A stretch of 64,000 nt of DNA, taken from positions 186,001 to 250,000 of the forward strand of contig JANFNE010000007.1 of the NCBI GenBank assembly GCA_024867545.1, read 5' to 3'. A model generated the notes under the pieces. It was not told the DNA's origin. It saw nothing but the letters and a program-made list of their open reading frames with translations, and searched no databases. A program made the position numbers and the translations under genes. Of this stretch, positions 55,460 to 64,000 are shown piece after piece. Numbering within the stretch: the stretch's first letter is position 1; each line of letters starts with the position of its first letter. The stretch is from Phytopythium helicoides (taxonomy: Eukaryota > Oomycota > Peronosporomycetes > Pythiales > Pythiaceae).

Positions 55460-56332
55460 ATGAGTGGCGTGTTCCTGACCGTGATCCAAGTGCTCGCGTC
55501 GCTCTCGGCACTATACATGTGCCTGAGCCCTGCGACCGACATGTACCGTATGCACAAGCTCCGTGATGTGGGCCAGGCCTCGGTCATGCCTCTCGCCGCG
55601 CTGTGGGTGTGCAACCACATGTGGATGCTCTACGGCTACGTCACGGACGACCTGTTCCCGCTGCTCGTGACCTACGCTGTCGGCGATGTACTCGGCGTCA
55701 TCTTCCTCGCCATCTACTACCGCTGGAGCAAGCAGCGGACCTACGTCCTCAAGGTCGTCGTTGCCGCCTTGATCATCAACGCGGTCGTGGCCGTGTACGT
55801 CGTTCTCGGGGAGACTGGCACATTGCCCCAGTCGACCCACAGCTTCAAATTGGTCGTCGGATACATTGCCATCGCGTCGAGCCTCGTGTTGTACTCGTCA
55901 CCGCTGTCAACCATCAAGCTCGTGATCCAGACCAAGTCGTCCGAGTCAATCCCGGCGCCCATGATCATCACCGGCGTCATCAACAACACGCTGTGGATTA
56001 TCTACGGCATCCTGCTCAAGGACATTATCCTTATCCTCCCAACAGCCATCAACGTCGTGCTCGGTGCCGTCCAAGTTGTGCTGTACGTCATCTACCGCCC
56101 GAAGCGCGATACAAACACCGCGCCGTGCGCAGTGATCCAACCCCTCGAGATCTTGACGCCCACCGGCGACGTCGTCAAGCCCTACTTTGAGGCGATGGTC
56201 TCGCCGACGGGGTCGGCAGTCACCACTGGAGAGGTCGAGCTGTTCCGGATCACCATTGAACCGGTACCAGTACCCCAGCGCGAGCTGGTTGCGGCTTCAG
56301 TTGCAAGGGGGCCTCTCTCGCCCTCCGCATAG
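55460..56332 (+). CDS. SWEET sugar transporter, copy 1
   Basis: Single exon, 290 residues, seven helices arranged as two MtN3/saliva triple-helix bundles joined by a linker helix. First bundle: VLASLSALYMCLSPATDM, WVCNHMWMLYGYV, LFPLLVTYAVGDVLGV. Second: SLVLYSSPLSTIKLVI, VINNTLWIIYGILLKD, ILPTAINVVLGAVQ. The asparagines in the two (N)xxW positions line the sugar path. The tail is 75 hydrophilic residues. The start is chosen at MSGVF because sequence upstream is not frame-conserved in the duplicate. It is expected to be a bidirectional sugar facilitator in the plasma or endomembrane. Confidence 0.92.
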   Translation: MSGVFLTVIQVLASLSALYMCLSPATDMYRMHKLRDVGQASVMPLAALWVCNHMWMLYGYVTDDLFPLLVTYAVGDVLGVIFLAIYYRWSKQRTYVLKVVVAALIINAVVAVYVVLGETGTLPQSTHSFKLVVGYIAIASSLVLYSSPLSTIKLVIQTKSSESIPAPMIITGVINNTLWIIYGILLKDIILILPTAINVVLGAVQVVLYVIYRPKRDTNTAPCAVIQPLEILTPTGDVVKPYFEAMVSPTGSAVTTGEVELFRITIEPVPVPQRELVAASVARGPLSPSA

Positions 56333-57051
56333 ACAGATGCGTGCTTTGTTGCATTTCCGATTTGTGTATTAGGCTAGAAAAGTATAAGCGCAACCACGCA
56401 TAAAACCCTATAGATTTCAATCCGTGACTCGAGTGTGCTTGCGTCTTTGTTTGGAAGTGTGGTGGGCGAAAGAACTAGATATATGGCGACCCAATCGTCC
56501 GTGAATGCATTGAACAGGCTACCGACTCACACGTTTGTCGATCGTCGCTTTATTCGTTACACCACTTTTTGAGCTTCTGTCGCAGTCATTGAGAGTATAA
56601 CATGCTGTAGCACGAGAGCAAGGTAGACTATTCGATTACACTGTTTGATTTGGACCAAGGAGTTGTCTAAATCTTTGTCCGATCCAAACCCACCATATCC
56701 TAGTGTTGGAAGCAGATACTGCTTTTGCCCGTACACTCTCCCCATATCCGAAGCAACTAAGTTGATCTCATTACTACAACAATCATATCTTGCAGGAAAA
56801 ACAAGCAACACTCTGCAATTACAAAAGCTCGCGATTTCACTACGCCAAGACGAAAAATAAAACAAACATCTCAATATAACTACAGGCTCTTGAACTGTTG
56901 CTTCGCAGAACAAACCCTTCACCACACTTCCAAACAAAGACGCAAGCACACTCGAGTCACGGATTGAAATCTATAGGGTTTTATGCGTGGTTGCGCTTAT
57001 ACTTTTCTAGCCTAATACACAAATCGGAAATGCAACAAAGCACGCATCTGT
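56333..57051. other. Palindrome centre between convergent SWEET genes
   Basis: Arms end at 56464 and 56920, leaving a unique 455-bp AT-rich spacer. Both SWEET genes end toward it, so it holds their terminators. A 130-codon minus-strand open frame (56949..56557) crosses the spacer but lacks an ATG at its start and has no recognisable domain. Confidence 0.75.
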
Positions 57052-57924
57052 CTATGCGGAGGGCGAGAGAGGCCCCCTTGCAGCTGAAGCCGCAACCAGC
57101 TCGCGCTGGGGTACCGGTACCGGTTCAATGGTGATCCGGAACAGCTCGACCTCTCCAGTGGTGACCGCTGACCCCGTCGGTGAGACCATCGCCTCAAAGT
57201 AGGGCTTGACGACGTCACCGGTGGGCGTCAAGATCTCGAGCGGCTGAATTACTGCGCATGGCGCGGTGTTTGTATCGCGCTTCGGGCGGTAGATGACGTA
57301 CAGCACAACTTGGACGGCGCCCAGCACGACGTTGATGGCTGTTGGGAGGATAAGGATAATGTCCTTGAGCAAGATGCCGTAGATAATCCACAGCGTGTTG
57401 TTGATGACGCCGGTGATGATCATGGGAGCCGGGATTGACTCGGACGACTTGGTCTGAATCACGAGCTTGATGGTCGACAGCGGCGACGAGTACAATACGA
57501 GGCTCGACGCGATGGCAATGTATCCGACGACCAATTTGAAGCTGTGGGTCGACTGGGGCAATGTGCCAGTCTCCCCGAGAACGACGTACACGGCCACGAC
57601 CGCGTTGATGATCAAGGCGGCAACGACGACCTTGAGCACGTAGGTCCGCTGCTTGCTCCAGCGGTAGTAGATAGCGAGGAAGATGACGCCGAGTACATCG
57701 CCGACAGCGTAGGTCACGAGCAGCGGGAACAGGTCGTCCGTGACGTAGCCGTAGAGCATCCACATGTGGTTGCACACCCACAGCGCGGCGAGAGGCATGA
57801 CCGAGGCCTGGCCCACATCACGGAGCTTGTGCATACGGTACATGTCGGTCGCAGGGCTCAGGCACATGTATAGTGCCGAGAGCGACGCGAGCACTTGGAT
57901 CACGGTCAGGAACACGCCACTCAT
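57052..57924 (-). CDS. SWEET sugar transporter, copy 2
   Basis: 290 residues, differing from copy 1 at one residue that I can see (Ala for Val in the last 15 residues). All transporter motifs are the same. The open frame extends 125 codons upstream to 58299. In copy 1 the equivalent upstream sequence is out of frame because of a small indel, so the extension is untranslated leader or promoter, and the start is the ATG at 57924. Near identity of coding and flanking DNA implies a very recent duplication or ongoing gene conversion. Confidence 0.92.
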   Translation of the reverse strand: MSGVFLTVIQVLASLSALYMCLSPATDMYRMHKLRDVGQASVMPLAALWVCNHMWMLYGYVTDDLFPLLVTYAVGDVLGVIFLAIYYRWSKQRTYVLKVVVAALIINAVVAVYVVLGETGTLPQSTHSFKLVVGYIAIASSLVLYSSPLSTIKLVIQTKSSESIPAPMIITGVINNTLWIIYGILLKDIILILPTAINVVLGAVQVVLYVIYRPKRDTNTAPCAVIQPLEILTPTGDVVKPYFEAMVSPTGSAVTTGEVELFRITIEPVPVPQRELVAASAARGPLSPSA

Positions 57925-58945
57925 GGTGAAGGAACTGCTGCTGGTGGTGGTGTGTGTATGGGCTTGACGCTGGACTTGACTTGGCAGGTGAGGCGCAAAT
58001 CGCAGAGTGAGCAGCTTTGCAGTGTGCGTGGGTCGGTCGGTCGCTCGGTCAGCAAACCAGCCAGAGGGCAAGGCCGAGGCATGCTCCGACCGGAAGGTGG
58101 GGGGCCATCTGACAGGCGGCGGGGCTCTCACTCTCACTCGGAGCAAGGCAAGTGGGGCCCAGAGCAGCGATGCCGGCTCCTTCCTCGCGAGTGGGAGCCA
58201 GCCATCCCTACCGTACTGCACGCCACGTGCACTGCAACAGGGCAATGCGTACGGTACGCGGGTCGAAAATAGCTCCTCAAGCGCCAGAGCACCAGCCAAT
58301 GCGGTGCTGGTGAGTCCCGGGGCAGTGAATCCCAGGTGCGCGGTTGTAACGGCCGCCCATCTCCTGTTCGGGCCGCCCGAGTGTATTCGTATACTGTAGG
58401 TTTTGCTCTACGTCGCTCTAGGTAGGAAAGCTTTCATACGGTACGTCGTTCATAGCCGGTCCATCTGTCAACATCGTGTGACGCGTCGTGTCAGACGACT
58501 CTACGGTACGTGTTATTTTCGCGTCTCGGTGGTAAGCTTTCCGCTGTTGACGCCATCACGTCCCCCAAGGTTCATTTTTAGGTCGCCATACAAACCCCAA
58601 GTGCGCGCAAATAGATCCGCCGCCTCACGCACGTCCCATACTGATAGTCCGCGAGGCGCCGCCGCCGCCACGCACACCAAGACCGGTCGCCAGCCAGCCC
58701 GTGGCGACGCCGCGACCCGCGGCTGGAGGCCTGGCTGGCTGGCTGGAGGCCCTGGCTGGCTGGCTGCAGCTTCCGCTCCCGATCGCGGTCGCCAGCCCAG
58801 CGCCACTAGTGGCGGAGACGGGCGGCGGCAGATTTGAGATTCGCCAGCCTCTGCCTGTCAAGGGAGATGACGCGACCAAATGTGTGACGTGTGACGCCTC
58901 GCGTCGTTTCGCGGCCCTCAGCTCGGCCGACGCGACTGCGAGCGC
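57925..58945. promoter_or_regulatory. Divergent promoter region inside palindrome arm (right)
   Basis: Counterpart of 54447..55459, lying between SWEET copy 2 (-) and the truncated propeller-gene copy (+). It carries small indels relative to the left arm. Confidence 0.6.
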
Positions 58946-59422
58946 ATGGGGACTCGTCGCTGGCTGTTGTTGTTGTTGCTGCTGTCGTGGGCGGCGGCCT
59001 GGGGATGCGCGGATTTAGCTGCAGCCGACTCGGCTCGTGCGGCGCTTCTCGACGCGGAGATCGACGCAGCTGCGCGGGTCGTGGAGCTGTACGCGAGGAA
59101 GAAGGCGCTGCTCATCTCCAAGATCAAGAGCGGTGGGTTTAGAGAACGTCGCGGACGGCATGGGGAAGACGGAGCGCTGAAGGGGGCCGAGCGACGCTTG
59201 CCACGACTCCCAGAGACAGAGACAGTAGCAGCATCAGCAGCGCATCCTCCTCGTCGGGACCACGGTCTCTTTCGCGACTGGTTTGCGCTGAATGGCTCCT
59301 TCGTGCTTGGGAATGAGAGCAGTGACGTGACCATCGATCGAGAGGACTATGAGCTGGTGCGGATGATCGAGTTCCTGCCCAGATCAAACTCGAGAAGTAT
59401 GTCAAATATCATGAAGTTTTGA
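58946..59422 (+). pseudogene. Truncated copy of the beta-propeller-like membrane gene
   Basis: 158 residues: the signal peptide (MGTRRWLLLLLLL, with six extra residues SWAAAW... compared with the full gene), the helical stretch, and the sequence up to EDYELVRMIEF. Similarity to the full gene then fades and a stop follows at 59420. The propeller body and membrane anchor are absent, because the duplication ended inside the gene. It could still yield a short secreted protein, since the frame is open and the signal peptide intact. Confidence 0.8.
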
Positions 59423-59743
59423 GTGAAGCACAAGTTCTAGGCGAACATGCTGTGACATCAATGATGACAAAAGGAGGCGTTTCGGAACTGATGCGTTTTG
59501 GCAGCTTCTCCATGGCCGTTTGTGACAGGAATAGACGGGCTGTTTCTCCGAGAATTCAAGTTTCTGAGTATTGAATTTTCAAGTAACGAAGGATCCATCA
59601 ATGATGGATGGTCGTTTCACCTGTCTATCTGTCAGCCATTCACAAAAGCCATCCATATCGCCGTCGCACAAAAACCATTCCGAGAGCTCAGCACTTAGGA
59701 ACCAGTGACTTCAACAGCACTTACACCAAAGTCGTCACTCTCT
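59423..59743. other. Intergenic region before SWEET copy 3
   Basis: AT-richer sequence just outside the palindrome; no repeats or genes recognised. It should contain the promoter of SWEET copy 3. Confidence 0.5.
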
Positions 59744-60659
59744 ATGGGGCTGTTTGAAACAATCGTCCAAGTTGTGGCTTCCTGCACAGCATGCTACATG
59801 TGTTTAAGCCCGCTACCATGTATTGTGCGCATTCGCCGCGAGAAATCGACAGGTCATGCACCGAGTCTTCCGCTAGTCATGCAATGGGTGTACAACAACA
59901 CCTGGTAAGGAAAATCACTACACTGCTGGGATACTGAAATGATTGCGTTGTGCTGACGTGTTGAATTGCAATAGGATGCTTTACGGCTTCGTCACGCGCG
60001 ATTACTTCCCGGTTTTTGCGACTTACGTGGTCGGGAATATCGCAAGCGTGAGCTTCTTGGTTGTCTATTGGATCTATTGCCCAAATCGGTGTCGAGTGGC
60101 TCAGCTTGTGGCTGTCGCAGTGCTATTCAATGCGCTGCTGATTCTATACGTTGTCGCTACAAGTTTCTCCAATTGGTTTGTGGGCGAGATGGAAAGCATT
60201 GTCGGAGTCGTGGGTGTTGCATGCGGTCTAGCACTCTTTGCCTCGCCATTTGCAACGATCACGCGAGTTCTTCGAAGTCGTACAGCAGCGTCAATTCCAA
60301 TTGGTATGGTCTCTGTCGGTCTCGTCAGTAATGCGGTCTGGCTTCTGTACGGTTTTCTGGTGCACGACGCGATTTTGATCATCCCAACAGCAGTGAGTAC
60401 GGTTTTCTGCCTCCTTCAGACCGTCTTGTATATCTTGTTTCACCCCAGCAAGTCAACTGGCGGCATGGCAACAAGTTTTATCAGCAGCACCGACGCAGAC
60501 TCCTCTGAGAGTCCGCTTTCATCACCAACTGCTGCCTCCTTCGTCATATGCCTAACGCCAATCGAAAAGAAGCCTTCGATGACTATGGAGGTCTCACTCA
60601 CTGGTCCGGGCTACGAAGAGGTGCGATCGCCTGTACCCTCAATTCCAATCCAAGCGTAG
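59744..60659 (+). CDS. SWEET sugar transporter, copy 3 (diverged)
   Basis: Exons 59744..59904 and 59975..60659 (70-nt intron, GTAAGG/AATAG, phase 2) give 281 residues. The junction rebuilds VYNNTW|MLYGFV, the conserved motif at the start of helix 2. The second bundle has FASPFATITRVLRS, GLVSNAVWLLYGFLVHD and IIPTAVSTVFCLLQ. It is clearly diverged from the two palindromic copies, which lack the intron. The start is the ATG at 59744 (MGLFETIVQVVAS), which aligns with MSGVF of the others. The tail is Ser/Thr-rich. Confidence 0.88.
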
Positions 60660-60734
60660 ACACATCACAAAACTTAGAATACAAATATCCAAACATGACA
60701 TCTTTGATTCAAACACCCTGACATTCGGACTTGT

Positions 60735-63700
60735 TTAGTCGCTGAAATGCCCCGACTCGTCCGCAGTGTGGATAGACAAGCTCAGCAGCTCCATAAGCCG
60801 TTTCGTTCGCGGTAAGATCTCATTCATTGATGCCGCACCGAGTTCTCGTTTTAGTGCACGAATCAGGACTGTCATTTGTCGCACTTCGCGCACTCCAGCA
60901 AGATCCCCATCGTCTCGACGAGATTGCCCGGGCTTCACAACCGATCGCTCCACGACGTAGTTTGGCACTGAGTTGTCACGCCGGATGTTCTCTGTGTTGC
61001 CGTCAGGGACTTCATCCCGACCACTGTTACCGCCCTCTTGCTTGATCGGCTGTGATCGCTCCAAGCACTCTCGGACAGCGTTGATGCACAGTACAACAGA
61101 CGCTTGCTTTTCTAAAGTGGTTGAATGCAACAACCATAACGTCAGTAAATCTACTGTAGCTGCGATATCGGCAATCATTACGTACTCAAGCCCAAAGTGT
61201 CCCGGATGACATTGAGGAAGTTTTGCATCTCGTTGACGAACAAATAGATTTCCTACATGAGGTCAAGTTTCGTCAGAACTCAATACACTTGTGTTCCTAA
61301 AGCACGTCCACATCACGTACATTGATCTTCGGTAACACTCCTTCAATGCTCGAGACTTGGAAAAGGCGAGAGAAGTGGCGTACAATTTGATTTACCAGGA
61401 CGCTTGGGCGACGCTGAAAACGCCAAATAGCGAGTCAGCAACGAACGATAACTCCATGAAACACCTTTGCGACGAATTCCGCACCTCAATTTCTGCGGCT
61501 GCCTGATTGTAGATTTCACGGTGCTGAAGCACGTTCCTTTCCAGCTCAACCAACTCTGACACAATCTGAGCTGCATTCGATAGAGTTGCTGGGCGACTTG
61601 GCTCTTCCGACGACCCTGGTGTTAGCTCGAGTGAGCGCTTACATAATTCAGCTATCACGGAAGCCTGAAACCCCTGTGACACGATATCAAAGATACATCC
61701 ACTTCAGCATCGAGGCAAGCGTTCGGAAACAAACCAAGGTAACAAAATTCTCACCTCCAGAGCATGCAGTCTCTGTCGTTCGCTCATCCACTGCTGTAGC
61801 GTCGGAATCACCTGCTCCAGCTCGAACTGAGCTGAGCCCATATCCTTCGCAGCAATATTTTCGTTCGAGTGGAGAAATACAAAGCCGCACACATCGCGGA
61901 TAAATTTCTCCATTCGAGGAACGGCGACGACAACGTTACACAACTTCTGAAGGCTGGGAGCAATCAACGTGATATCCGTCAAATGCAGAATCCGACACAC
62001 TTCTTGCACGACCTCTAGCGCTGTTTCGCGAGGGAGCGCGCTCAAGCGATTCAGCTGAAGTCGGTGATTCAATCGATCACGTTCGACGAGCTCCTGTGTA
62101 CTCATGTACTTGCGTAGATCATTGAGATCGTGAGCTTCCTCTAGTGCTAGCTTACTGTCGGAAAGCTGGCGTTCCAGTTGGTGAATACGGCGCTGGCACA
62201 GACGATAATCACGGATGCTAGGGCGGGACTCAGTCTCCAGCACCAAGTTTGCGTTTTCTTCCTTGAGCTCTGCAATCGTCTCACGAGCAGCAATCAGGTC
62301 TTGCTCAATCAAGCCCACCTTTTTGATCATAGCTGCCTCTCGTTGGCGCAGTTTTGCGGCGACAAGTTCTTGCTCTCGTCTTGCCGCTTCAAGCTGTTCG
62401 AAGATCATTTCATCTGAAGCAACCGACGATGGCGGACCATGGCGGGACATCCTTGAAGCCTGTCGCCGACTTTGTGGCGTAGGCGAAGCATCCCCCTTGC
62501 CCACTTCTTCCCACACCGGCACAGAGTTCTCCGATGCAGCCTTTCGAGAAATGAAATTCTCCTTGTCGCGCAACTCAGCGTTGAGCGATGCGACTTGCGA
62601 CTTTAAAAGCTCGATCTCTTCCTGCAACTGCTCCCGTTGAGACTCGAAAATACGAATCGTCTCCAGTGATTGATTGTCCCGGGCATTTGTGCGACGTGGG
62701 TCGCGATCCTGAAGCTGACGGAAGACTTGGCGCTCCCGAGTCCTCGCTAGATTCTCTTTGTCGACCTGCTGCTGCAATTTCTGCTGCATGCGTTCCACAA
62801 GCACCTCTTTGGCTTTGACACGGTGCTCACTGACTTTGAGCTGTTGTTTCAAGCGCGTGCTTTCAGCCTTCAGCTTCTTGGCATCGTTTTCTGCTCGCTC
62901 TTCCTCTTCTTTGATCTTTTTCTGCATACAGCAATTGTGTTACCGTGAGAGCTGCCCACTCCATACAGCAATGCCCTCATTTACCTTGAGACGCAATATT
63001 TCTGCACGAGCAGAGTCAAGAGAGTTTTGCATTTCTTGAGACTTCTTCTCGACTGATGCTAGATTGCTTTCTGTTTTGGTCTGAACTCGCGAACTACGCT
63101 TAGATTCCAACACCAAGTCTTGAATAATCTGAGACAGCGTCACACCAACTGCGTCAGGATGAACCAAACCAATTCAAGAGAAGGTCAAGCCTGTCTACCT
63201 CATTTTTGCGATCGAGCTGGGCAACAAAATCTTGAATCACCGCAAAGAGCGAATCCGGCTCTGGGACATATGAATGTGGTGATGAGGAAGCATCGCGAAA
63301 GCTCACCACTGGGAGTCCGTTCTTCCGAAGTAGATCATTTAGACCGCGCCACTCGCCTTCCTTGTCGATGTCGGATGAACGAGCTGGCGCTGCATTCTTG
63401 GCTGCAGCGGACTCTTCGAAATTGCTCGCACCACTAGAGGTGTTTGGTGACAACTGCTGAGATCGCGAACTCAGATACTGATCCCAAGTGTCGCGCGATC
63501 GCGCGACGTCGTTACTCCCCATCGGGTTGGAGTCGGCATCAGAGGCAAATAGAGCGCGTTGCGGTCGGGGCGTTTGCACATTAGCGCTGGAACTTGAATA
63601 TGCTGCGCTACTACGAGAGCTTTTTCTTTGAAGGGATGACCTGTTCGTTCTTGAAATGCTGCTAGCTCGGTCCACTCGATCCAAAACAGGCCCTGGTGTC

Positions 63701-64000
63701 TCAACGCCCAGGGCGTTGCTCAGCTCAAAGTCTTGGGTGCGACCGGATGATAGCGACGAGGATGAGTCGGACACCACGCGGTCTGCCTGCGGCGTCAGAT
63801 GGTAGATTGAAGGCACTCGCTGCTCCTCCGGAGTCGTCGGGGTGGGCGTGCCTGCTCCATACTCCGACGTTGTGTCAAGGTCTGCCGACTCTCTGCGCTC
63901 GCTTCCGACGCTCTCCTCCAGCACTCCGTGAACAGCTTGCTCACTTTCAGCTCCGCTGACCCCGAGAATTGACCCAGACGAGGAGCCAGACACGATAGAC
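60735..64000 (-). CDS. CEP70: CEP70-like centrosomal coiled-coil protein (5' end outside window)
   Basis: Seven exons so far: >64000..63199, 63128..62985, 62921..61755, 61664..61485, 61413..61321, 61252..61186 and 61111..60735. All junctions agree in phase (introns 63-90 nt). The order of features follows CEP70: EGEWRGLNDLLRKNGLPVVSF near the start, a long coiled coil, LETESRPSIRDYRLCQRRIHQLE, then VNQIVRHFSRLFQVSSIEGVLPKIN|EIYLFVNEMQNFLNVI and VVLCINAVRECLE. The N-terminal 200 residues are Ser-rich and disordered. CEP70 binds gamma-tubulin and is needed for microtubule organisation and cilium assembly. At least 940 residues are present versus about 600 in human. The first codon in the window frame is not an ATG, so the true start lies beyond the right end. 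Confidence 0.82.

Larger units (their letters stand above)
54020..56464 (+). repeat. Left arm of large palindrome
   Basis: This is matched in reverse by 56920..59400. Alignment is exact in register across the SWEET genes (left plus right coordinate equals 113384) with small indels farther out. The arm contains the 5' part of the beta-propeller-like gene, the shared upstream region and the complete SWEET copy 1. The outer end was estimated by reading where coding similarity fades. Confidence 0.9.
56920..59400 (-). repeat. Right arm of large palindrome
   Basis: Reverse complement of 54020..56464. It contains SWEET copy 2, the shared upstream region and a truncated copy of the beta-propeller-like gene. 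Coding similarity to the left arm fades at about 59395. Confidence 0.9.

Noticed and set aside
56557..56949. 130-codon open frame across the palindrome spacer
   Set aside because: No ATG at its start, begins inside a repeat arm, no recognised domain. Kept only as a note in the spacer entry.
57052..58299. 415-codon version of SWEET copy 2 with a 125-residue N-terminal extension
   Set aside because: In copy 1 the same upstream DNA is in another frame because of an indel, so it is not conserved as coding. MSGVF aligns with the start of copy 3.
54020..59400. Palindrome as a DNA transposon with long terminal inverted repeats
   Set aside because: The arms contain host genes with their promoters, one arm ends inside a gene, and the spacer has no transposase-like frame or target-site duplication that I could see.
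1..64000. tRNA, rRNA, CRISPR, LTR retrotransposon
   Set aside because: Read on both strands without finding convincing tRNA arms, rRNA blocks, regularly spaced repeats, or reverse-transcriptase/integrase motifs.

Overview
The window is nuclear DNA of an oomycete, most likely a plant-pathogen-type lineage (Phytophthora/Pythium-like). This rests on gene content and gene structure; no species can be named. Genes are dense. Most introns are 59-91 nt with GTRNGT-like donors and YAG acceptors, and I could place them because both flanking reading frames and splice phases agree. Oomycete hallmarks include a WLGC-type leucine-rich membrane protein, expanded SWEET transporters, class C GPCRs fused to a solute-binding-like ectodomain, and a mucin-like TRP/Flc channel. 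Ciliary genes (B9D2-like, CEP70-like) fit a zoosporic organism.

Layout. 0-3.1 kb: TRP/Flc-like membrane protein (-). 4.6-21 kb: a rearranged accessory block. It holds a GPCR (-), a four-exon sulfotransferase (-), a GIN/DUF2807 beta-helix protein (-), a gutted short-chain dehydrogenase (SDR) copy (-), a second GPCR (+) in inverted orientation to the first, a third broken GPCR (+), and two more frameshifted SDRs (- and +). 21-26.2 kb: a serine carboxypeptidase (-) and a coiled-coil RING gene (-), both interrupted by several single-base frame breaks. 26.4-28.8 kb: WLGC/LRR protein (-), five exons, intact.

29.4-52.5 kb is a compact housekeeping stretch: ORC1-like, Nup155, ArfGAP-C2, an EFCAB11-like EF-hand protein, mitochondrial ribosomal protein mS38, B9D2-like, MMS19, CPSF3 (divergent from MMS19 across about 220 bp), CYFIP/Sra-1, and a previously easy-to-miss two-exon 50-residue membrane protein. 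52.6-59.4 kb: a large palindrome carrying two nearly identical SWEET genes tail to tail around a 455 bp spacer. The left arm starts in a complete beta-propeller-like membrane gene and the right arm ends in a truncated copy of it. A third, diverged SWEET with one intron follows. The window closes inside a seven-exon CEP70-like centrosomal gene (-).

Two themes stand out. First, local inverted duplication has remodelled sensory and transport genes (GPCR, SDR, SWEET), with truncation, gene-conversion-like homogenisation and decay of extra copies. Second, between about 15.9 and 26.1 kb five consecutive genes carry frame breaks, nearly all of them indels, while genes on both sides are clean. That is either regional decay or a local consensus-quality problem and should be settled before those genes are called pseudogenes.
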